Below, in pieces: positions 16,597 to 26,182 of a stretch of DNA of 64,000 bases (the stretch's first letter is position 1; each line of letters opens with the position of its first letter). The notes under the pieces were generated by a model. The model searched no databases, was not told where the DNA came from, and saw nothing but the letters and a program-made list of their open reading frames with translations. Position numbers and translations under genes: made by a program. The stretch lies in the NCBI RefSeq assembly GCF_003574655.1, contig NZ_QNUM01000003.1, forward strand, positions 1 through 64,000. Reading direction: 5' to 3'. This DNA comes from Cohaesibacter haloalkalitolerans (lineage in GTDB: Bacteria > Pseudomonadota > Alphaproteobacteria > Rhizobiales > Cohaesibacteraceae).

Positions 16597-17556
16597 ATGA
16601 AAAAACTACGCTTTATCCCGGATGACACAAACATCCACTTCATGCGCCACCGGCGCTGGAGCTTTCCGCTGTCCGGCACTCTGCTGATTGCTTCGATCGT
16701 CCTGTTCCTGATTTCGGGCCTCAACTACGGCATCGACTTCAAGGGCGGGACGCTGATCGAAATCCAGACCGCTGAGCAAACCGCCGACCTTGCCTTCATC
16801 CGTGGCGAGCTGAACAACCTTGGCTTTGGCGACGTCGAAGTTCAGGAGTTTGGCGCACCCAACGACGTTCTCATTCGCATCCAGACACAGGAAGGCGAGG
16901 GGGAAGACGCCGAAATCGCCCAGCAGCGCGTGGTGGATCAGGTCAAGGCGACCCTTGGCAACACGGTCACCTATCGCCGCGTTGAAGTGGTCGGCCCGCG
17001 CGTTTCGGGCGAATTGGCGACAACCGGTGCCATTTCGGTTCTTTCCGCGTTGCTGGCCATCATGGTCTACATCTGGTTCCGATTCGAATGGCAGTTCGCC
17101 GTCGGTGCCGTGGTGGCGACAGCCCATGACGTCATCATGACCATCGGTGTCTTTGCGTTGTTGCAGATCGACTTCAACCTCACAACCATCGCCGCTATTC
17201 TGACAATTGTGGGCTATTCGCTCAACGATACCGTGGTGGTCTATGACCGTATCAGGGAAGACTTGCGCAAATACAAGAAGATGCCGCTAAAGGAAGTGCT
17301 TGATCAGGCCATCAACCGGACCCTGTCACGCACGACGCTGACGTCTTTCACCACCTTGCTCGCCTTGTGTTCCCTATACTTCCTGGGCGGCGAAGTGATC
17401 CGGTCCTTCACCTTTGCCATGATCTGGGGCGTATTCGTCGGCACCTATTCGTCGATCTTCATCGCAGCTCCTCTGCTCATCTACTTCAACCTGCGATCTG
17501 ACAGCGTTCAGAAACCGGGTGATGAAGATGAACTCGAAGAAGCACCCGCGTCCTGA
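16597..17556 (+). CDS. secF: Protein translocase subunit SecF
   Basis: Partner of SecD in the accessory translocase. The 319-residue protein has the first membrane helix followed by GIDFKGGTLIEIQ, and six-helix core segments with GYSLNDTVVVYDRIREDLR and RTLSRTTLTSFTTLLAL. It begins 18 bases after the secD stop, with GGAGAT just before the start. The tail is acidic. The next gene follows almost immediately. Confidence 0.98.
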   Translation: MKKLRFIPDDTNIHFMRHRRWSFPLSGTLLIASIVLFLISGLNYGIDFKGGTLIEIQTAEQTADLAFIRGELNNLGFGDVEVQEFGAPNDVLIRIQTQEGEGEDAEIAQQRVVDQVKATLGNTVTYRRVEVVGPRVSGELATTGAISVLSALLAIMVYIWFRFEWQFAVGAVVATAHDVIMTIGVFALLQIDFNLTTIAAILTIVGYSLNDTVVVYDRIREDLRKYKKMPLKEVLDQAINRTLSRTTLTSFTTLLALCSLYFLGGEVIRSFTFAMIWGVFVGTYSSIFIAAPLLIYFNLRSDSVQKPGDEDELEEAPAS

Positions 17557-17559
17557 TTG

Positions 17560-18051
17560 ATGGTCTTGAAGTGGCTGCAGGGCAAAAAGGCCGAGCCCAC
17601 TCAAAAGGAAACACCGCGTGCCGGGGAGCCCCAGCTTTCCGGCACGAACACCACAGCAGCTCCGATGTCCGGTCTGGAAATGACCGACGCCTATTATCCC
17701 CGACATGATCCCATCGACTTCTATGGCAATGGCGGCTTCCGTTTTGGCAGCATGTCCCATCAGGGCGCCATCCTTTTCCTGCCGAGTGGCATCCACCGCT
17801 GGGATGTTGAAACGCTGGCCACACTTGCGCCGGACCATTTCCTGAAGCTGCAGAGAGAAGCTGCCGACATTGAAATTCTGCTGATCGGCACCGGATCGCA
17901 TCTGGCGATGATAGACCGTACACTTGTCGATGGACTGCGCCATGCAGGCGTCAAGGTTGACATCATGGACACCGGCGCGGCGGTCAGGACCCTCAATATT
18001 CTGCTTTCAGAAGACCGTGCAGTCGCCGCCGCGCTGTTTCCGGTAGACTGA
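17560..18051 (+). CDS. Mth938-like domain protein (DUF498)
   Basis: A 163-residue soluble protein. After a charged N-terminal extension it has the compact Mth938 fold signatures, with GSMSHQGAILFLPSGIHRWD, IEILLIGTGSHLAMID and LNILLSEDRAVAAALFPV. Mitochondrial relatives (NDUFAF3) assist complex I assembly; the bacterial role is not known. Start is ATG 17560, or TTG 17557 directly after the secF stop, so it is translated as part of the sec operon. The following gene is also related to a complex I assembly factor. Confidence 0.88.
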   Translation: MVLKWLQGKKAEPTQKETPRAGEPQLSGTNTTAAPMSGLEMTDAYYPRHDPIDFYGNGGFRFGSMSHQGAILFLPSGIHRWDVETLATLAPDHFLKLQREAADIEILLIGTGSHLAMIDRTLVDGLRHAGVKVDIMDTGAAVRTLNILLSEDRAVAAALFPVD

Positions 18052-18073
18052 ACACAGGTGACGGGAACGCCAC

Positions 18074-18943
18074 ATGTCAGAGCCAATGGACGACTTCGCA
18101 TTCTGCCAGACTGAACTGAAGCACCTTGATCCGGTTGGACATTTCATCGCACTGGCGGCCCCGGCGATCCATCGCCCGGCGTTCATGGCTCTGCATGCCT
18201 TTCTTGCCACGATCAACAGGATCCCGACGCATGTCTCTACCCCGGAAATGGGGCAGATCAGGCTGCAATGGTGGCGGGACATCATTGCGGACACTCAGTC
18301 AGGCTTTGGCAGCGGGTGCGGTCTTGCCAATATCGGGCCCTTGGCCACAGCGCTCAAGCAAGTCCAGTGGCAATACCATCTACGCGCGGAGCACCTGACG
18401 GCTATCGTTGATGCGCTGGAGTTCAACCTTGAGCACAACCCAATGCCAGACGAGGCTGCTTATCGACATCATGTCTGGCAAACCGATTCACTGCCAATAC
18501 TACTCGCTTGCCAGATCCTGAACGAAGGAGGGGAGCCGCGCTTGCCTGAGGGCCTGATGGAATCGGCGGGACTCGCAACAGGACTGGCGAGACATCTGCA
18601 GAACTGGCCCCTCGATGCCGCCAACCGCCAGCTTTTCCTGCCACTGGAAAGCTTCACACGTCATGGCCTATCGCTGTCAGATCTGTTTTCGGGCAATCCG
18701 CCGGATGGTCTGAGGATTGCTATCGAGGCGCTTTGCCAACTGGCCAAAACCAGTCACCAAAGCGCCATGACCTCTCTCGGTCAGATGCCCAAGGAAAACG
18801 CAACGCGTTTCAGCCCGGCGTTTCTTGCTTTGGCAACCGTTCCTCGCACTCTTTCCCTCCGGCGCAAGTCCCCGACGGGTCAGCTTTCAGTTGCCAACTG
18901 GCGTCGCTACTGGAGCATCTGGCGCATGGCCGCTCGCTTCTAG
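18074..18943 (+). CDS. Squalene/phytoene synthase family protein
   Basis: A 289-residue protein of the all-alpha isoprenyl synthase family, with [13 protein letters not shown] (residues about 58-70) and [15 protein letters not shown]. Aspartate-rich DxxxD substrate motifs are not evident, and the closest well-known homologue type is NDUFAF6, a complex I assembly factor, rather than a true phytoene synthase. No carotenoid genes are nearby. It follows the Mth938 (NDUFAF3-like) gene, which makes a shared role in respiratory complex assembly plausible. Its stop overlaps that of trmFO by four bases. Confidence 0.82.
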   Translation: MSEPMDDFAFCQTELKHLDPVGHFIALAAPAIHRPAFMALHAFLATINRIPTHVSTPEMGQIRLQWWRDIIADTQSGFGSGCGLANIGPLATALKQVQWQYHLRAEHLTAIVDALEFNLEHNPMPDEAAYRHHVWQTDSLPILLACQILNEGGEPRLPEGLMESAGLATGLARHLQNWPLDAANRQLFLPLESFTRHGLSLSDLFSGNPPDGLRIAIEALCQLAKTSHQSAMTSLGQMPKENATRFSPAFLALATVPRTLSLRRKSPTGQLSVANWRRYWSIWRMAARF

Positions 18944-20352
18944 TCCCGAGGGATCGCTGTCGCGTCGAGCCAGGCGCGTATATCTTCCAGCGCCCGTCGA
19001 GCCAAAGCCTTTTTCTTCGAAAGCTGCTTTTCAACGCCCCGCATTCTCGACCCGTCTTCGCGCTTGCGCGGGAAATCAACTGGCGGAAACAGGCCAAAGT
19101 TGACATTCATCGGCTGGAATGACCGGACACCGCCGTTGGAATCGATAAGGTGCCCACCGGTGATATGCCCCAAAAGAGCGCCGAAAGCGGAGGTTTCAGG
19201 AGGTGCGATTGCTGTTGCGCCATGCATTTCAGCTGCAATAAAGCGCCCGGCCAGCAACCCGATGGAGGCCGACTCGACATAGCCCTCACAGCCAGTGATC
19301 TGGCCTGCAAAGCGGATGTTCGGCTGACTCTTGAGCCGCAGCGTACCATCCAGCAGCTTGGGGGAATTGAGGAAAGTGTTGCGATGAATGCCGCCGAGCC
19401 GCGCGAACTGCGCATTCTCAAGCCCCGGGATCATCCGGAAGACCTCGGATTGCGCACCATATTTCATCTTGGTTTGAAAACCGACGATGTTGAACAGGGT
19501 GCCGAGCTTGTTGTCCTGCCGCAACTGGACAACCGCATAGGGGTCTTCGTCTGGCTTATGCGGGTTGGTCAGGCCGACCGGCTTCATCGGACCATAGCGC
19601 GGTGTATCTCGTCCGCGTTCGGCCATCACCTCGATCGGCAGGCAGCCGTCGAAATATTTCGCCTTTTCCCATTCCTTGAACTCGGCCTTCTCGGCGGCCA
19701 GCATGGCATCAAGGAACTGGTTATATTCTTCTTCATTCATCGCGCAGTTGATATAGTCCGCGCCGGTGCCGGACGGGCCCTTTTTGTCATAGCGCGACTG
19801 GAACCAGGCCTTGCTCATGTCGATGGAATCGAAATGGATGATCGGCGCGATAGCATCATAGAAGGACAGGGATTCCTCTCCGGTCGCGGCAAGAATGGAC
19901 TGGGACAACGCCTCGGATGTCAGCGGGCCAGTGGCGACGAGGCACGGACCGGCATCCGGGCCGGGCAGGGCATCCATCTCGCCGCGTACGATGGTGATCA
20001 ACGGATGAGACGACAGCTTCTGGGTTACCGCCTCCGAAAAAGCCTCCCGCGCCACCGCAAGGGCGCCGCCCGCCGGAATGGCATTGGCATCGGCACAGGC
20101 GATGATCAACGACCCGGCCTGCCGCATCTCCTGATGCAACAACCCGACCGCGTTGGCCTCGAAATCATCTGACCGGAAAGAGTTGGAACAGACAAGCTCG
20201 GCGCAATGGTCTGTCACATGGGCGTCTGTCGAGCGAATCGGCCGCATTTCATGCAACCGCACCGATACACCGGCATTGGCCAACTGCCAGGCGGCTTCCG
20301 AACCGGCGAGCCCTGCTCCAATGACATTCACTACCTTGCTATCCGTGGTCAC
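18940..20352 (-). CDS. trmFO: tRNA (uracil-54-C5)-methyltransferase, folate- and FAD-dependent
   Basis: TrmFO makes ribothymidine at position 54 of tRNA using methylenetetrahydrofolate and FADH2. The 470-residue protein begins with the FAD-binding [14 protein letters not shown], and has the family segments [28 protein letters not shown] and [14 protein letters not shown], the last with a catalytic cysteine. The end contains [21 protein letters not shown]. Start codon is GTG. It converges on the phytoene-synthase-like gene, the order usual in the Hyphomicrobiales. Confidence 0.97.
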   Translation of the reverse strand: MTTDSKVVNVIGAGLAGSEAAWQLANAGVSVRLHEMRPIRSTDAHVTDHCAELVCSNSFRSDDFEANAVGLLHQEMRQAGSLIIACADANAIPAGGALAVAREAFSEAVTQKLSSHPLITIVRGEMDALPGPDAGPCLVATGPLTSEALSQSILAATGEESLSFYDAIAPIIHFDSIDMSKAWFQSRYDKKGPSGTGADYINCAMNEEEYNQFLDAMLAAEKAEFKEWEKAKYFDGCLPIEVMAERGRDTPRYGPMKPVGLTNPHKPDEDPYAVVQLRQDNKLGTLFNIVGFQTKMKYGAQSEVFRMIPGLENAQFARLGGIHRNTFLNSPKLLDGTLRLKSQPNIRFAGQITGCEGYVESASIGLLAGRFIAAEMHGATAIAPPETSAFGALLGHITGGHLIDSNGGVRSFQPMNVNFGLFPPVDFPRKREDGSRMRGVEKQLSKKKALARRALEDIRAWLDATAIPRD

Positions 20353-20528
20353 AACGTTGAACTTTCCTCAAGAATCCCGATCGGGAACCGCCAAAACCGG
20401 CTGAATTTTGTCAAGATGGGATACCTAGCACTCTGGGCAGAAAATGCAAGGTTTCACGCTCAAACTGACATCACGATGTCGGGTGTTCCATGTTTTGCAC
20501 CAACTGGACGCCCAAACATCTTTTTGTG

Positions 20529-20554
20529 TTGGCAGCGTAAAAATCGAGTGCTAA
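20529..20554 (+). promoter_or_regulatory. CIRCE-like inverted repeat before the lipoprotein gene
   Basis: The right arm GAGTGCTAA (20546-20554) is a perfect CIRCE half-site. The left arm TTGGCAGCG is only partly complementary and the spacing is one base short. It lies 50 bases before the ATG at 20605. HrcA control is possible but weakly supported. Confidence 0.2.
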
Positions 20555-20604
20555 CACCTATGCATCTCATACCATTTCTAAACCAGGCAAGGGGACTGAA
20601 AGAT

Positions 20605-21225
20605 ATGAACCTCAAACTGCTGACGGCACTTCCCTTGCTGGCATCTCTTGTCGCCTGTAATGCCCAAACGTCGGACTCGACGGCACGCTGGGTCTCGGCG
20701 ATGAACAACCGCGCACCAACGGCAACCACCATCTATGTCTGCCATGCATTCGGTTGCAGCTTGAAATACGGGTTCCGTTTCACAAAGAAAGACCTCGACA
20801 AACTCAAGCGCATTTTGAGCGCGGGAAGCCGCAGCCCTGAAGCCGAACGCAAGGCCATCGGCAATGCTGTCGTCTGGTTTGAGAAGCGTGTCGGTCCGAT
20901 CATCGGCTCCGACAAGGACAAGGGTGGCTTGGACATGCAAAACGCTGGCGTTCCAGGTCAGATGGATTGCATCGATGAATCGAGCAACACGACCTCGCTT
21001 ATTTCATTCGCCCAGAATCACGGGTTCCTGAAGTATCACAAAGTGCAGTCCCCTGTTGCCCGTGGCTTCTTCCTCGATGGCCGCTATCCGCACGCAACCG
21101 CTGTCGTGCTGGAAAAGGAATCCGGCAAACGCTACGCCGTGGACAGCTGGATCTATGACAATGGTGTCTTCCCCAAGATCAAGCCATTGGAAGCCTGGAT
21201 GGCAGAGTCACCCGCTCGCGGCTGA
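20605..21225 (+). CDS. Putative lipoprotein of unknown function
   Basis: The 206-residue product starts with a lipoprotein signal peptide (MNLKLLTALPLLASLVAC, lipobox LVAC, Cys18). The mature part has conserved-looking segments IYVCHAFGCSLKYGFRF, PGQMDCIDESSNTTSL, GRYPHATAVVLEKESGKRYAVDSWIYDNG, including three further cysteines and His/Asp residues. The tail resembles a small cysteine/histidine hydrolase-like fold, but I do not recognise a named family. GGGGAC lies upstream of the ATG. The frame is open to 20206 through non-coding sequence. Confidence 0.75.
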   Translation: MNLKLLTALPLLASLVACNAQTSDSTARWVSAMNNRAPTATTIYVCHAFGCSLKYGFRFTKKDLDKLKRILSAGSRSPEAERKAIGNAVVWFEKRVGPIIGSDKDKGGLDMQNAGVPGQMDCIDESSNTTSLISFAQNHGFLKYHKVQSPVARGFFLDGRYPHATAVVLEKESGKRYAVDSWIYDNGVFPKIKPLEAWMAESPARG

Positions 21226-21402
21226 TAGCCATCAACGAGGTGGCATCTGATTGCCAGCTTGAGACAACGGTTTCCGAACATCTCCATGAAGGCAGCGCTT
21301 AAGGCGTTGCAGCGTCGCCATGCCCGCAGCCTTGCAAGTTGCGCGAACGGCGACAAAAGCTTGTTGCGATAATTTCTCAGGACCGGGAAACCAGAAACTA
21401 GA

Positions 21403-21434
21403 AAGCCCACCGGGGGAGGAGGTCCGGTGGGCTT
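21403..21434 (-). ncRNA. Anti-SD stem-loop 3 of CcsR/cuckoo-type RNA array
   Basis: The minus strand reads an 11-bp perfect stem AAGCCCACCGG/CCGGTGGGCTT around the loop ACCTCCTCCC. The loop contains the exact CCUCCUCCC motif. It is the last hairpin and may double as the terminator, although only broken T-tracts follow (CTTTCTAGTTTC). Confidence 0.7.
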
Positions 21435-21442
21435 CGTAGGGT

Positions 21443-21473
21443 GTTTCAAAACGGGGAGGAGACGTTTCGAAAC
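21443..21473 (-). ncRNA. Anti-SD stem-loop 2 of CcsR/cuckoo-type RNA array
   Basis: The minus strand reads an 11-bp stem GTTTCGAAACG/CGTTTTGAAAC with one G-U pair around loop TCTCCTCCC. The loop holds CUCCUCCC, one base short of the consensus. The stem sequence is unrelated to the two flanking hairpins, so the conserved part is the loop. Confidence 0.7.
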
Positions 21474-21475
21474 GA

Positions 21476-21503
21476 CAGACTTTCGGGAGGAGGAGAAAGT
21501 CTG
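21476..21503 (-). ncRNA. Anti-SD stem-loop 1 of CcsR/cuckoo-type RNA array
   Basis: The minus strand reads a 9-bp perfect stem CAGACTTTC/GAAAGTCTG around loop TCCTCCTCCC, which contains the exact CCUCCUCCC. It starts 14 bases after the stop of the DUF1127 gene, so the RNAs are probably processed from that mRNA. Confidence 0.72.
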
Positions 21504-21516
21504 AAACTTTTAAATT

Positions 21517-21666
21517 TTACATCCCAACTGCGCGTCTTGCAGTCTGGGTGATGTCCGCACGTGAAATGCTCACTTCGCATTCTCTGTTGGACAAGCGATT
21601 TAGATTATCGACCGTGTCACGAAAATTGCGCCACTGCCTATAATTCTGAACAACCGTATCAAGCAT
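21517..21666 (-). CDS. Short DUF1127 (YjiS-like) protein, CcaF1-like
   Basis: The 49-residue protein MLDTVVQNYRQWRNFRD... ends with LNRLSNRECEVSISRADI, the arginine-rich DUF1127 pattern. In Rhodobacter a DUF1127 protein of this kind (CcaF1) is a small RNA-binding protein encoded just upstream of the CcsR RNAs and involved in stress adaptation. The frame is open to 21825, but 49 residues matches compact family members and AGGA lies nine bases before this ATG. Three anti-SD hairpins follow on the same strand. Confidence 0.75.
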   Translation of the reverse strand: MLDTVVQNYRQWRNFRDTVDNLNRLSNRECEVSISRADITQTARRAVGM

Positions 21667-21821
21667 CTTGATAATCCTGCGTTGCCGAACTCTTAGTGAC
21701 ATCGTCTCATCTGGGAGACGCCTTATTTCGTTTTCAATCAACATCTCGTTGCTGTTGATAAATAGATAGCAAACTCCGACGCTACTTTGCACTGCGAAAT
21801 TATGCATAGCTGGCTTGCAGA

Positions 21822-21983
21822 TCATGCAAAACCATCATTGCTCACGAGAAGAAGAAGAAAAATTCGCATATCAAAAATATTAATTGGAAAATACGTTATT
21901 ATTTTCAGCAAGTTAGAGAATAGAAAGACAAATTGATTCCAATCAGCCCTGATACGTAAATTACCGTATATCACTTGGGTCAA
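21822..21983 (-). CDS. Possible 53-residue ORF upstream of the DUF1127 gene
   Basis: A TTG at 21983 is preceded by a perfect AGGAGGT (21996-21990) and opens a 53-codon frame ending at 21822. The product would be hydrophobic and basic (for example NQFVFLFSNLLKIITYF and MRIFLLLLVSN). Its stop overlaps by ATGA the first ATG of the longer DUF1127 frame. No family is recognised and the AT-rich sequence makes chance ORFs likely. Confidence 0.25.
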   Translation of the reverse strand: MTQVIYGNLRIRADWNQFVFLFSNLLKIITYFPINIFDMRIFLLLLVSNDGFA

Positions 21984-22234
21984 GATCCCACCTCCTGTGA
22001 AAAGTGGAATTTTTCAAATTTTGTGACGTTGCAAAATTAACGTTCAAAAACACAATTGTGCGATGCAGCAAAATTCACCAGAATTGACATGATCTATATC
22101 AATGCGAATGAAAGATCAGTAGCGCCTGTCAATTTATTCAGAAAAATCATAAAGTTATAAAAATATTGACTTTTGACGGCGTTGTGCACCGCCAAAAGTA
22201 TTACGTATTTTACCTCACCCCTAAAGCCTGAGAA
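21826..22234. other. Long AT-rich intergenic region between DUF1127 gene and uvrA
   Basis: About 400 bases, much AT-richer than the genes around it. It contains the possible 53-codon ORF (21822-21983), the uvrA terminator (22156-22199) and, presumably, the minus-strand promoter of the DUF1127/small-RNA transcript. I could not assign a heat-shock or sigma-70 promoter by eye. Confidence 0.4.
22156..22199 (-). terminator. Intrinsic terminator of uvrA
   Basis: On the minus strand ACTTTTGGCGG (22199-22189) pairs with CCGTCAAAAGT (22179-22169) with one G-U, followed by CAATATTTTTATAAC. A separate perfect hairpin aaagcctga/tcaggcttt (22223-22243) overlaps the uvrA stop codon. Confidence 0.7.
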
Positions 22235-25129
22235 TCAGGCTTTCGAGTCGCGGCGCTCATTGAGCTCCTTCAAAAACAGCCCGGTATAGCTTTTCTCGCA
22301 TTGCATGACATCTTCCGGCGTACCCTCAACGACAACTTGGCCACCACCATCGCCACCTTCTGGTCCGAGATCGAGAATCCAGTCTGCTGTCTGTATCACT
22401 TCGAGGTTATGCTCGATGACAATGACCGTGTTGCCCTGATTGACCAACTCATGCAGCACTTCGAGCAGCTTGGCGACATCGTGGAAATGCAACCCCGTCG
22501 TCGGTTCGTCCAGGATATAGAGTGTCCGCCCCGTCGACCGCTTGGAAAGCTCCTTGGCCAGCTTGACACGCTGGGCTTCGCCGCCCGAAAGCGTTGTTGC
22601 CTGTTGGCCGACTTTGACATAGCCAAGCCCCACTCGCTGCAGGGTGACCATCTTGTCACGCACGGAAGGCACCGCCGAGAAGAAGTCGGCAGCCTCGTCA
22701 ACGGTCATGTCGAGCACGTCAGAGATAGACTTGCCCTTGAACTGCACCTCGAGCGTTTCGCGATTGTAGCGATGCCCCTTACAAACGTCGCATGTTACAT
22801 AGACATCGGGCAGGAAGTGCATCTCGATCTTGATAACGCCATCTCCCTGACAGGCCTCACAGCGCCCACCCTTGACGTTGAAAGAGAAACGACCCGGAGC
22901 ATAGCCGCGCGCCTTGGCTTCCGGCAACCCGGCGAACCAGTCGCGAATGGGCGTAAAGGCGCCGGTGTATGTCGCCGGGTTGGAGCGGGGTGTCCGGCCA
23001 ATCGGCGACTGATCGATATCGATGACCTTGTCGACATGCTCCAGTCCTTCGATCCGGTCATGCGGAGACGGCATCTCTCGGGCGCGGTTGAGCTTCATGG
23101 CAGCGCTCTTGTAGAGCGTATCAATGAGGAAGGTCGACTTGCCGCCACCGGATACACCCGTCACACAGGTAAAGGTACCAAGCGGAATGGAGGCAGTCAC
23201 ATTCTTGAGGTTGTTGCCGCGCGCATTGACGACCGTGATCTGCTTTTTCTTCTTGCCCTTGCGGCGAGCGTGGTCAAGCATGATCGTCTTGGTGCCAGAC
23301 AGATACTGGCCTGTCAGGGATGCCGGGTCGGCCATGATCTCCGCCGGGGTTCCCTTTGATACGATCCGCCCACCGTGGACACCCGCGCCCGGTCCGACGT
23401 CCACCACATAGTCGGCTTCCAATATGGCGTCCTCGTCATGCTCAACGACAACCACGGTGTTGCCGAGATCACGCAGATGCTTGAGCGTTTCCAGCAGACG
23501 GGCGTTGTCGCGCTGATGCAGACCGATCGACGGCTCGTCGAGCACATAGAGAACACCGGTTAGACCCGACCCGATCTGCGAGGCCAGCCGGATACGCTGG
23601 CTTTCACCACCTGACAGCGACCCGGAGCCACGCGACAGGGTAAGATAGTCCAGCCCGACATCATTGAGGAATTTCAGGCGCTCACGGATCTCCTTGAGAA
23701 TCCGCTCGGCAATTTCCTTCTGCTTGTCAGTCAGCGTTGAAGGCAGATCCTGCACCCAATGGGCAGCGGCGCGGATGGAAAGGCTCGCCACCTGCGATAT
23801 ATGCTTGCCATCAAGCTTGACCGCCAAAGCCTCCGGCTTCAGGCGGTTGCCTTCGCAGGCTGAACAGGCATGAGCGGACTGATACTTGCCAATCTCCTCA
23901 CGCACCATGTTGCTTTCGGTTTCGCGGAACCGCCGCTCCAGATTGGGGATCACGCCCTCGAAAGGCTTCGAGGTCTTGTAGGAACGAGCACCATCGTCAT
24001 AGACAAACATCAGTTTCTCATTGCCCGTACCGTAGAGAATGACTTCCTGCGCCTTGAAGGGCAGCTCGATCCACGGCACCGTCAGCGAAAAGTCATAATG
24101 CTTGGCCAGCGCCTCAAGGGTCTGGCGATAGAAGGGCGAAGAGGTCTTGGACCAGGGCGCAATCGCCCCGTCCTTGATGCTGCGCGAGGTATCGGGGATG
24201 ACCAGGTCCGGGCTGATCTGCAACTCACTGCCAAGGCCGTCGCAAACGGGGCAGGCGCCAAACGGATTGTTGAACGAAAACAGCCGCGGCTCGATTTCGG
24301 GGATGGTAAATCCGGAAACCGGGCAGGCGAACTTCTCCGAAAAGGTGACCCGCTTCGGCTCGCCCTTGTCGTCCGTCTCGTCAACCATTTCGATGATCGC
24401 CAGACCATCGGCCAGCTCAAGAGCCAGTTCGAGAGAATCAGCGAGCCGCTTCTCAATCCCTTCCTTGACCACCATGCGGTGAACAACGACCTCGATGTTA
24501 TGCTTGAACTTCTTGTCGAGCTGCGGCAACTCGCCGTCATTATACATCTGGCCATCGATGCGGAAACGGGTAAGGCCCCGTTTCACCAGATCGGCCAGCT
24601 CCTTGCGGAACTCGCCCTTGCGGCCACGCACCATCGGCGCCAGCAACAGGAAACGGGTTTTCTCGGGCAGTTCCATCACCCGGTCCACCATCTGACTGAC
24701 CGTCTGGCTTTCAATCGGCAGACCGGTCGCGGGACTGTAGGGAATGCCGACACGCGCAAACAGCAGGCGCAGATAATCGTAGATCTCGGTCACGGTCCCC
24801 ACTGTGGATCGCGGGTTGCGCGAGGTGGTCTTTTGCTCAATGGAAATGGCCGGTGACAACCCTTCGATGGAATCCACATCAGGCTTCTGCATCATCTCCA
24901 GAAACTGACGGGCATAGGCCGACAGCGATTCCACATAGCGCCGCTGCCCCTCGGCATAAATGGTATCGAACGCCAGTGAGCTCTTGCCAGAGCCGGAAAG
25001 GCCGGTCATGACGACCAGTTGATCGCGCGGAATATCCAGATCGACATTCTTCAGATTATGCTCACGCGCGCCGCGAATCGAAATCATCTTCTGGCCAGGC
25101 GCAAATGGCATTTTGGGGGTATCAGTCAT
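22235..25129 (-). CDS. uvrA: Excinuclease ABC subunit A
   Basis: DNA-damage sensor of nucleotide excision repair; a double ABC ATPase. The 964-residue protein has the first Walker [14 protein letters not shown], a CxxC-type zinc module ([22 protein letters not shown]), the signature [16 protein letters not shown], a second Walker [17 protein letters not shown], a second zinc module ([18 protein letters not shown]) and [16 protein letters not shown] with [11 protein letters not shown]. Start is ATG 25129; an in-frame start at 25150 would add seven residues. It diverges from ssb. Confidence 0.98.
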   Translation of the reverse strand: MTDTPKMPFAPGQKMISIRGAREHNLKNVDLDIPRDQLVVMTGLSGSGKSSLAFDTIYAEGQRRYVESLSAYARQFLEMMQKPDVDSIEGLSPAISIEQKTTSRNPRSTVGTVTEIYDYLRLLFARVGIPYSPATGLPIESQTVSQMVDRVMELPEKTRFLLLAPMVRGRKGEFRKELADLVKRGLTRFRIDGQMYNDGELPQLDKKFKHNIEVVVHRMVVKEGIEKRLADSLELALELADGLAIIEMVDETDDKGEPKRVTFSEKFACPVSGFTIPEIEPRLFSFNNPFGACPVCDGLGSELQISPDLVIPDTSRSIKDGAIAPWSKTSSPFYRQTLEALAKHYDFSLTVPWIELPFKAQEVILYGTGNEKLMFVYDDGARSYKTSKPFEGVIPNLERRFRETESNMVREEIGKYQSAHACSACEGNRLKPEALAVKLDGKHISQVASLSIRAAAHWVQDLPSTLTDKQKEIAERILKEIRERLKFLNDVGLDYLTLSRGSGSLSGGESQRIRLASQIGSGLTGVLYVLDEPSIGLHQRDNARLLETLKHLRDLGNTVVVVEHDEDAILEADYVVDVGPGAGVHGGRIVSKGTPAEIMADPASLTGQYLSGTKTIMLDHARRKGKKKKQITVVNARGNNLKNVTASIPLGTFTCVTGVSGGGKSTFLIDTLYKSAAMKLNRAREMPSPHDRIEGLEHVDKVIDIDQSPIGRTPRSNPATYTGAFTPIRDWFAGLPEAKARGYAPGRFSFNVKGGRCEACQGDGVIKIEMHFLPDVYVTCDVCKGHRYNRETLEVQFKGKSISDVLDMTVDEAADFFSAVPSVRDKMVTLQRVGLGYVKVGQQATTLSGGEAQRVKLAKELSKRSTGRTLYILDEPTTGLHFHDVAKLLEVLHELVNQGNTVIVIEHNLEVIQTADWILDLGPEGGDGGGQVVVEGTPEDVMQCEKSYTGLFLKELNERRDSKA

Positions 25130-25526
25130 GTCAAACAGTCTTTCTCTCAACGCGGGCAGGCATCAGAACCACTACACGAATAGGCTTTACGGGGAGGGTG
25201 GGTGACAAGATCACCCAGCCTTGGTGTTTGTCCTGCAATTCTCACCCGATGCAATATCGGTTTATAAAAATCAAGGCAATGGCCAATTTCGATGGCTTCC
25301 GAACGCAAACAACTGAATCGCGGGGCTTTCATCCGTACATGATTTGTTCTATATTGTGAAGCTATTCATTGCATCGCCACCATGCATATGGCGCATATGG
25401 TGAGCACAGGCCCAAAGTATGGGGATTGCGCCAAAGCCATATGGAAGTCGGGAACGAAGCCGAATATGCTGGGCCAAATGCCTCGACGGACTGTCAGGAT
25501 ACAGCAAAGGAACAAAGGAAAAAGCA
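25130..25526. other. Divergent uvrA-ssb control region
   Basis: About 400 bases between two DNA repair genes that are often SOS-controlled. A single GTTC half-site followed by tatattg occurs near 25346, but the second half does not match the alphaproteobacterial LexA consensus GTTC-N7-GTTC. I see no other clear site and no gene. Confidence 0.35.
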
Positions 25527-26081
25527 ATGGCCGGTAGCGTAAACAAAGTCATTCTGGTGGGCAACCTGGGCGCAGATCCAGACATTCGCAGAACTCAGGA
25601 TGGCCGCCCGATCTGCAACCTGTCTGTCGCCACTTCCGAAAGCTGGAAGGACAGGAACTCTGGCGAAAGACGGGAACGGACTGAATGGCACCGCGTGGTC
25701 ATTTTCAACGAAGGCCTGTGCCGGGTCGCCGAGCAGTTTCTGCGCAAGGGCTCCAAGGTCTATCTGGAAGGCCAGCTTCAGACCCGCAAGTGGCAGGACC
25801 AGAATGGTCAGGACCGCTATTCTACGGAAATCGTGCTTCAGGGCTTCAACGGCAACCTCACGATGCTCGACAACCGCAATGAAGGCGGCGGCGGCTTTGG
25901 TGGCGGACAGTCCGGTGGTGATTTCGGCGGGCCTGGCGGATCTGGTGGTTCTGGTGGCGGCTTCAGCGGTGGTGGCAACTATGGCGGCGGCAATCCCGGC
26001 GGTTTCGGCGGTGGCCAGTCTGGTGGCGGACAGCCATCCGGCGGTTATCGCGACGAAATGGACGACGATATTCCGTTTTGA
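25527..26081 (+). CDS. ssb: Single-stranded DNA-binding protein
   Basis: The 184-residue protein begins [21 protein letters not shown], has the OB-fold segments TEWHRVVIF and [19 protein letters not shown], and ends in DDIPF, the acidic tip that docks partner proteins. Between them is a long glycine-rich linker (about residues 118-170) interspersed with Gln, Ser and Phe. AAGGAA lies before the ATG; the frame is open to 25419. It is followed by a bidirectional terminator. Confidence 0.97.
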   Translation: MAGSVNKVILVGNLGADPDIRRTQDGRPICNLSVATSESWKDRNSGERRERTEWHRVVIFNEGLCRVAEQFLRKGSKVYLEGQLQTRKWQDQNGQDRYSTEIVLQGFNGNLTMLDNRNEGGGGFGGGQSGGDFGGPGGSGGSGGGFSGGGNYGGGNPGGFGGGQSGGGQPSGGYRDEMDDDIPF

Positions 26082-26103
26082 TTTGACGACAGCTCAACGA
26101 CAA

Positions 26104-26129
26104 AACCCGGCCTTCGAGCCGGGTTTTTC
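26104..26129. terminator. Bidirectional terminator between ssb and the glycan-binding protein gene
   Basis: Stem aacccggc/gccgggtt (26104-26111 with 26118-26125), loop cttcga, followed by tttct on the plus strand; on the minus strand TTTTG follows. It serves ssb and probably also the converging gene. Confidence 0.85.
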
Positions 26130-26182
26130 TTTGCCTGAAATCAAGCCTGCAACACACCAGACCGTGCGCTGCCAACCATGGC

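Noticed and set aside
18074-18943. True phytoene or squalene synthase for carotenoids/hopanoids
   Set aside because: Aspartate-rich catalytic motifs are not evident and no carotenoid or hopanoid genes are nearby; an assembly-factor-like relative is more likely.
25330-25370. Possible LexA/SOS box between uvrA and ssb
   Set aside because: Only one GTTC half-site is present; the base pattern seven positions on (tgaa) does not match GTTC-N7-GTTC.
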